DNA from: Homarus americanus
Taxonomy: Eukaryota; Arthropoda; Malacostraca; Decapoda; Nephropidae
Assembly: GCF_018991925.1 (NCBI RefSeq)
Contig: NW_024736071.1
Coordinates: 10,222,700 to 10,286,699 of the forward strand
Reading direction: 5' to 3'
Length of the DNA: 64,000 nucleotides
Below, one piece after another: positions 58,489 through 64,000 of this stretch; position 1 is the first letter of the stretch; every line of letters starts with the position of its first letter. The position numbers and the translations under genes were made by a program. Below the pieces are notes generated by a model. It was not told where the DNA came from. It did no database searches and saw only the letters and a list, made by a program, of their open reading frames with translations.

Positions 58489-59390
58489 GTTGCACCATCA
58501 CCATCACCATTGCCGCCGCCGCAGCCGTCGTCACCACCGCCGCAGCTGCCGTCGCCATCGCCACTGCCACCGCCACCAACACCAACACCCCGAATCAACA
58601 TCATCAGTAAAAACATAATTGGCAGCAATAACACCAGCAATTACAACAACAATAATAACCGCAACAAAAATTACAACAGCAGCAGCAACAATAACAACAA
58701 CCACTAAAGTAATAGCAACACTAACAACAACAATTACAACAGCAACACTAATAAAGCAGCAAATATAATATTACAGCAAGAGCAACAACAATAACAGAAA
58801 TAACACCAACAATTAAAATAACAAAAGTAGCAGCAATAACAAGAACAATTACAAGATTACAACAACAGCAACAATAACAGAAATAACAACAATTAAAATA
58901 ACAGCAACAGCAATAATAACAACAATTACAACACTACAACAACAGCAACAATAACAGAAATAACATCTGCAATTACAACAACAATAATAACATACAGCAA
59001 CATCATCAATACCAGCAACAATTACAACAACAACAACAACAACAGCAGTAATAATAACAACAACAACTACAAAATTTCAATAACAGCAACAATAACACCA
59101 ACAATTATAACAGCAATAAAAACAAAAACAAAAACAGCATCAGCACTAATAACTACACAGCTGACTCAGCAACAGCAATAACAACACATTACAGTGCGTA
59201 GTGGAAGTACTGTAGCCTAATAGTAATACAGCAGAAACAACAGTAACAATAACAACACAGCAGACACACCAGTAACAATAAAAACAGCAGACAGCAGCGC
59301 AGAAATTTATTACACATATAACACAACAAACACAACATTAACAATAATAACACAGTAGAAATAAGAGCAACCTCATCATAACAAATGAGG
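58489..59390. repeat. CAC/CCG-rich then CAA-rich low-complexity tract
   Basis: 58489-58600 is built of CCATCACCATCACCATTG and CCGCCGCCG-like triplets. 58600-59390 is about 800 bases of imperfect ACA/CAA/AGC/AAT triplets with strong strand asymmetry (A- and C-rich, few G and T). Confidence 0.9.
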
Positions 59391-59479
59391 AAGGTATGGT
59401 GACTAAGCTGTGACACCTAGCCCTCGTTGGCACCAGCCACTACGTGATGTTGTCCTTCAGATTTAACTGTTACTTCGTT

Positions 59480-61012
59480 CATGACAAAACCAGGCCAAGG
59501 AGGAGGAGGAGATGAGGGGTATCCGCTGGCCTGACTCACTAAGGTATAAGAAAGCAGACACTACGCTGGATATCATAGCCAGTAAAGTAAACTACTTGAT
59601 CGAGAAATATATACTCAAGACCAAACCCAGTGCCTCCTGGAATACAAGGAGACCGCTACACGTGAACCATGCTGCGGTCGACAAAGATAAGAAGAAAACC
59701 CGTATCTCCAAGACGTGGGTTAGAGCAAACGATAAGCAGGACAGGAGGATGTATGCAAGAGCCAGAAATCAAGCAAAGTCAGAGTATAGAAGGGTTGAAA
59801 AGGAGTTCCAGAGGCTGTTTGCAAGCGAGGTCAAGTCAAACCCAAAGGCGTTTTACCGCTACGCAAAGTCGAATTAAAAACGCGAGGAGTATCGGACCTG
59901 AGGGATGAAGATGGTAGTTACGCAGATTCTGACCAGGACAAAGAGGAGGCGTTGAACAGTTTTGCTTCCTCGGTGTTCACAAGAGAAGATGCGAATAATC
60001 TTCCTGCGATTGGGGACAGACGGTTCGACACAGTACTGACCCACATTGTGTTCACAGAAGAGGTTATAAGAAATAATTGTCTAAGCTAAAGGTTCATAGG
60101 AGTTCCGGCCCTGGCATGGTGCATCCCAGAGTGCTAAGAGAGTTGTGAAACGAGCTTGCTGAGCCTCTGAAGATCCTGTCCTGTAAATGCCTGGATGAGC
60201 AAAAGGTCCCCAGTGATTGGAAAATGGCTTATATGAGTCCTATCTTCAAGAAGGGCGATCGTCACTCCACGAATAATTATAGACCAGTGAGCCTGACCAG
60301 CATAGTATAAAAAGTATTTGAGAGCATTATCAGAGATGCCATGATGGAACATCTACTACGAAACAACCTTGTAAAGGATTTCCAACACGGCTTTATGCCG
60401 GGACACTCCTGCTTAACACAATTACAGGGTGGCAATATCGATAATATATACCTAGACATTGCCAAGGATTTCGACAGCTTACCCCACGAAATGCTGAAAA
60501 TTAAACTGGAAGGGTACAGGATTCGGGGAAATGTCCTAGCGTGGATGGGAGGCTTTCTCTATGATCACAATCAGTGTGTGGTGATTAATGGCACGAAATC
60601 GTCAGTGTATTGGGTCCGCTGTTGTTTGTTTGTTTCATAAATGACATGCCAGAAGCTGTACATTCCTCGACACAATGTTTGCGGACGATGTCAAGTTATT
60701 TACGGAAATTAAGAACCAATCAGACTGTGAAGAGCTGCAGAAAGATCTCCATGAACTTCAAGAATGGTCGAAGAAATGTCTGCTAAGATTCAATGTCACG
60801 AAGTGCATGAGGATGCACCTGGGGCGTACCAACGGTAAGGAGGCGTATCATATGTCCCAACGGGATGAAGAAACCGCACTATTTGAGACTGAATGTCACA
60901 TTCGACATGCGCACCGTAAAACGTCAACAAAGGCTGTGAGTGAGCTTTCCCTACAATTCCCAATTCTGATGAATTTAGTGAGACGACTACCTTCAGTCTG
61001 TTTAGAGAACTA
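59480..61012 (+). pseudogene. CR1-type LINE ORF2 remnant
   Basis: Broken plus-strand frames show a basic linker region (YARARNQAKSEYRRVEKEFQ, NPKAFYRYAKSN), then the RT domain. The RT shows VPSDWKMAYMSPIFKKGDRH, STNNYRPVSLTS, FQHGFMPGHSCLTQL, NIDNIYLDIAKDFDSLPHEM, CVVINGTKSSV and the catalytic MFADDVKLFTEIKNQSD at 60675. Stops occur near 59875 and 60308, and a GVPQG-region deletion lies near 60620. The family matches 32000-33600. It ends where the next LINE's 5' region begins. Confidence 0.85.
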
Positions 61013-61231
61013 AAGTGGAGCCCAGTTGTAAGCACAGTGTCGCTTGTGAAATTTATAGTTGTTGGACTTAGACAATATTTTAGATAAAATATCTGGACTT
61101 CCTGCCTGGACCCTCTGGTCGGTTATTTTCGTATCTGCGCATGCGCAGTGCGAAGAGCGTGACGTTGAATGACGAGGTAGTGATGTCGTTGCCTCTCCAT
61201 CTCGCCTGTGACCGAACACAAGCATTGCACA

Positions 61232-63217
61232 ATGCCTGGGGAGAGTGGTGGGCAGAAACCTATGAAGGCTTTGGCTAAAGTAGAAAAGATTGCCCTACTG
61301 AACAACTTAGAAGACGACCTGAGGCTTTCAAGCAGTGAATCAGAAGCAGACAATCCGCGGCCAACAACAATAGAAGTGATAGACAATTTTCAAGAAGTGA
61401 TTAGTAAGAAAGAAAAGAAGAGGAGGCGAGAGGAGGCGAAGAAAAGTGAAGGAAGCGACAGTGATGAGATCATGAATGATAGGAAGAAAAGGACGACACA
61501 AACAGAAGGAAGCAGAAAGAATTCAACTGGGAATAAAACACAGCAGGTCTTGACTGAATCCAACACCCTTCAAGAGTCAGACCCCAGTGATTATGACAGT
61601 GACGGTAATGTTTCTATGGGAAACACTAGCCACAGTGGAAACAGCAATGCCATGGACCCTATCACCCTGCCCTCTGCCAAACAAACAAGTAAGCTGAATC
61701 TCCACTTTCCCAAGGACTCATTAAAATCTGTCGAGGATCGGTTTAATTGGATGATGAAGTACTGCAGACAGCATGGTCCCAACATTCAATTCCGACAAGG
61801 TAAGAACCGGAACTTTATCAAGTGTCAGACTCCTGAAGTCTATAAAACCCTTAGTACTGTTGGCTTTGACGGGGTTGTCCTAGTGGCCCCTCCAGCAGAC
61901 GCTGATGAATGTTGCCACATCCTAGTGAAACGATTCCCCCTATACGCTGACATCGAAGATGCACGTGACTTTAATTCTAATATACTCAGTATACGTCGAC
62001 ATTACCGGGGACACACTCCACAAGCTGCTGTTATTGTCAAGTGGAAGGGAAGGGTATGTCCAACCACTGTGGAAGCCCATCCAATCCTTCCACCACTTTA
62101 TGCAGAGCCCTATCATCCTGGGCCTGCATTTTGTGTTATCTGCTCTCATTGGGGTCACACCTTCACTGCCTGCTGCCGACGTGATCGTCCTAGATGTCGC
62201 TTCTGCTCACGTAACCACAACTCCGCCGCCTGTGCCCAGAAAATCAAAGACCACCTTAATAGGGGTGGTGTGGGCTATGTAGTTGAGCCCAGGTGCTGTA
62301 ACTGTGGCGGCCGGCACAATGCTGACTCACGGCAGTGCCCCAGTCGCCCTTCTGTCCCAGGGGAGAGGCCTCCCCAAGGGCTGCGTCTACCACAACGCCC
62401 CCCTCAGTCTACTGGGTCACCTGCCCCTGCCTGGCTTCACCAGGCTGCACCACAACAGCACCTACCATTCCCTAACTCAACCACTACTGAGCCTCCTCCC
62501 CGTCTCTACTCTGACGCTATCAAGCCTCGTGTTCCCACCAGTTCCCCCCCACAACCCCGTCGCTACTCTGACGCAGTAAGCCTTGTGCCGCCACCAGTGC
62601 CCCCCCCACAACCCCGTCTCTACCCTGACGCTGTCAAGCCTTGTGCCGCCACCAGTGCCCCCCCACAACCCCGTCTCTACCCTGACGCTGTCAAGCCTTG
62701 TGCCGCCACCAGTGCACCCCCACAACCCCGTCTCTACCCTGACGCTGTCAAGCCTTGTGCCGCCACCAGTGCCCCCCCACAACCCGTCTCCAGTGACATG
62801 ACACAGATCATGTCCCTCTTCCAAGAATTTACCAGTCATGTTGAGAAACTCTTGGTTACACTCTGTACCGCCATCTCCGACCTACACCGCCAACTCCTGC
62901 CCTTTGCTGCCACCCAGTCACTCCCCTCTTTTGGTTTGACACAAGCTGGTAGTCCCCCTGTGAGCCCCCCCTGCTCACAGGTTGTGTGTACTGGGGCCCC
63001 CGAGCCAAGCCCTGCCTCATCTTTACGTCACGTGGTGCCTCAACCTGTCTACCCACCTCAAGCCTCGCCTGCTCCTGTGTCTGTGCTGTCTCCACCAGGG
63101 CTACCTGTTGGACCTGAGGACTCCACCCCCGGCTACCCATACTCCACCGACATGCCGGCACCTAAGGCCCATCCGTCCACGTCAGGGGTAATCAGTCTAA
63201 TACACCACAATGGATAG
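61232..63217 (+). CDS. LINE ORF1 protein (gag-like, zinc knuckles)
   Basis: 661 codons from ATG at 61232 (MPGESGGQKPMKALAKVEKI) to TAG at 63215-63217, without frameshift. The frame is open a few codons upstream, but only from non-ATG codons. Order: a charged low-complexity N-terminus (KKEKKRRREEAKKSEG), a folded region (VEDRFNWMMKYCRQHGPN, FIKCQTPEVYKTLSTVGF), then cysteine-rich knuckles (FCVICSHWGHTFTACC, PRCRFCSRNHNSAAC, RCCNCGGRHNADSRQC). A proline-rich C-terminus carries about four tandem 19-residue repeats (QPRLYPDAVKPCAATSAPP). Such proteins bind the element RNA and form the ribonucleoprotein. Confidence 0.88.
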   Translation: MPGESGGQKPMKALAKVEKIALLNNLEDDLRLSSSESEADNPRPTTIEVIDNFQEVISKKEKKRRREEAKKSEGSDSDEIMNDRKKRTTQTEGSRKNSTGNKTQQVLTESNTLQESDPSDYDSDGNVSMGNTSHSGNSNAMDPITLPSAKQTSKLNLHFPKDSLKSVEDRFNWMMKYCRQHGPNIQFRQGKNRNFIKCQTPEVYKTLSTVGFDGVVLVAPPADADECCHILVKRFPLYADIEDARDFNSNILSIRRHYRGHTPQAAVIVKWKGRVCPTTVEAHPILPPLYAEPYHPGPAFCVICSHWGHTFTACCRRDRPRCRFCSRNHNSAACAQKIKDHLNRGGVGYVVEPRCCNCGGRHNADSRQCPSRPSVPGERPPQGLRLPQRPPQSTGSPAPAWLHQAAPQQHLPFPNSTTTEPPPRLYSDAIKPRVPTSSPPQPRRYSDAVSLVPPPVPPPQPRLYPDAVKPCAATSAPPQPRLYPDAVKPCAATSAPPQPRLYPDAVKPCAATSAPPQPVSSDMTQIMSLFQEFTSHVEKLLVTLCTAISDLHRQLLPFAATQSLPSFGLTQAGSPPVSPPCSQVVCTGAPEPSPASSLRHVVPQPVYPPQASPAPVSVLSPPGLPVGPEDSTPGYPYSTDMPAPKAHPSTSGVISLIHHNG

Positions 63218-64000
63218 CAACGCTACAGGACTGCAGGTACTCACCTGGAACATAAACGGCTTGCAAAGCAAGTTTGGTGCCCTCAAAACCTACGTCTACA
63301 CTGAAGACGTCGACGTGCTGTGCCTCCAAGAAACGCGGTGTGCTGCTGGTACCTATGTGCTCAGTGGCTACACATGTGTTGAGAGCCCATCCACTCCTGT
63401 TCTCCGCATCGACGGACTACCACGAAGCCATGCACGTGGACTACGGATCTACGTCAAGAAGGATGTCCCCTACCAACCTCTCGACGTCCCCCTTGATGAC
63501 GACACCACCGACGCACATGCCATCACAATCACACTAAAAGGTATGTCCCTCAATATTGTCAATGTCTATGTGCCTCCCTCCACCCCTACTGTACCTGTCC
63601 TACCACACCATATCACCTCCACCCCCACCCTCCTTGTGGGGGACCTCAATGCCCGTCACCCTAGTCTCGGCTCCCAGGGGCCCCACTCAAACTCCCGGGG
63701 TAACTCCTGGCTCTCCTACCTACAAACCACCGATGACCCTGTACGTCTTCTCTGCCCTCCATCACCCACCCACATCGGGGGAGGGAAACTTGACTACATA
63801 GCTCTCTACTCTGACCCTCACCGCCCACACTCCACCCGCATCCTCCACTCCCCCCACAGTGACCATTTCCCTATCCACACTACCCTCCAGTATGTGAGAA
63901 TACCCGTTCCACCCAAGGGCCCTAGGCTCAGGCTACCCCCTAGGCTCAGGCTACCCCCTGCCAACATACCTGCCTTCATCACTTCCATTGCTGAATGGTT
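63210..64000 (+). CDS. LINE ORF2, apurinic-type endonuclease domain (partial)
   Basis: ORF2 starts at ATG 63210, overlapping the ORF1 stop in the shared ATGGATAG. It stays open to the window end (about 263 codons). APE endonuclease landmarks: LQVLTWNINGLQSKF (residue 8 on), VDVLCLQETR with the catalytic Glu, SLNIVNVYVPPS, LLVGDLNARHPSLGS (the D-x-N motif), GGGKLDYIAL and HSDHFPIHTTL (the S-D-H motif). All expected catalytic residues are present. The enzyme nicks target DNA to prime reverse transcription; the RT domain lies beyond the window. A short duplication (RLRLPPRLRLPP) occurs at 63920-63960. Confidence 0.9.
   Translation, partial: MDSNATGLQVLTWNINGLQSKFGALKTYVYTEDVDVLCLQETRCAAGTYVLSGYTCVESPSTPVLRIDGLPRSHARGLRIYVKKDVPYQPLDVPLDDDTTDAHAITITLKGMSLNIVNVYVPPSTPTVPVLPHHITSTPTLLVGDLNARHPSLGSQGPHSNSRGNSWLSYLQTTDDPVRLLCPPSPTHIGGGKLDYIALYSDPHRPHSTRILHSPHSDHFPIHTTLQYVRIPVPPKGPRLRLPPRLRLPPANIPAFITSIAEW

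Larger units (their letters stand above)
61013..64000 (+). mobile_element. Jockey/I-type LINE, 5' half, apparently intact, runs off the window
   Basis: A presumed 5' UTR (61013-61231, containing GCGCATGCGCAGTGCG) is followed by a complete ORF1, then ORF2 overlapping the ORF1 stop and open to the last base. The upstream LINE is truncated at the same point, consistent with a full-length insertion, but the exact 5' border and target duplication cannot be set without the 3' end. Confidence 0.8.

Noticed and set aside
58398..58707. Gly/Asp-rich and Pro-rich frames
   Set aside because: Low-complexity translations of the CAC/CCG triplet tract.

Overview
The window looks like intron-rich, repeat-saturated nuclear DNA from an arthropod, most likely a decapod crustacean. 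The grounds are long (TA)n, (TTA)n and (CAA)n tracts, many Tigger/pogo relatives with TA target sites, piggyBac, PIF/Harbinger, hAT and Tc1-like remnants, CR1/Jockey-type LINEs, and a tRNA-derived SINE of a type I associate with decapods. Species cannot be named from the sequence. There are no bacterial operons, rRNA operons or CRISPR arrays.

The one convincing host gene is a minus-strand beta-1,3-galactosyltransferase-like gene (GT31 family). Its exons are at 41786-41271 (membrane anchor and stem), about 34096/34016-33696 (start of the catalytic domain) and 25992-25402 (DDD motif to the stop codon). Its introns hold a 2.3 kb Tigger element with an almost complete transposase (27630-29935), a decayed LINE (about 33600-32000) and a 5.3 kb Ty3/gypsy retrotransposon (35566-40834). 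Four further exon-like segments (5099-5218 and 15305-15373 on +, 14307-14405 and 26378-26492 on -) have splice-like borders but cannot be assigned to a protein.

Layout. 1-9 kb: Tigger-type elements, several nested. 9-15 kb: a 255-bp inverted repeat pair enclosing a LINE broken by a Tigger MITE, and a decayed Tc1-like transposase. 16-25 kb: two copies of one Tigger MITE, a Jerky/Tigger transposase pseudogene split by a deleted piggyBac, and a Harbinger remnant. 25-42 kb: the galactosyltransferase gene and its intronic elements. 34.8-51.7 kb: a SINE family whose 5' end is 5S rRNA-derived and whose 3' tail matches a local LINE. Three of four members of one gypsy family have landed in copies of this SINE. 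One of these is an unusual inverted-LTR element with its own 4-bp target duplication. 44-53 kb: blocks of a 20-bp satellite split by a gypsy element and a hAT element. 54.3-56.3 kb: a 33-bp minisatellite. 57-59.4 kb: a hAT MITE and CAA-rich DNA. 59.5-64 kb: a decayed CR1-type LINE followed by the 5' half of an apparently intact LINE with complete ORF1 and the endonuclease part of ORF2.

I found no defence or metabolic gene cluster. The most unusual structures are the inverted-LTR insertion, the 5S-derived SINE with its gypsy insertions, and the 33-bp minisatellite with splice-site-like motifs in every unit.
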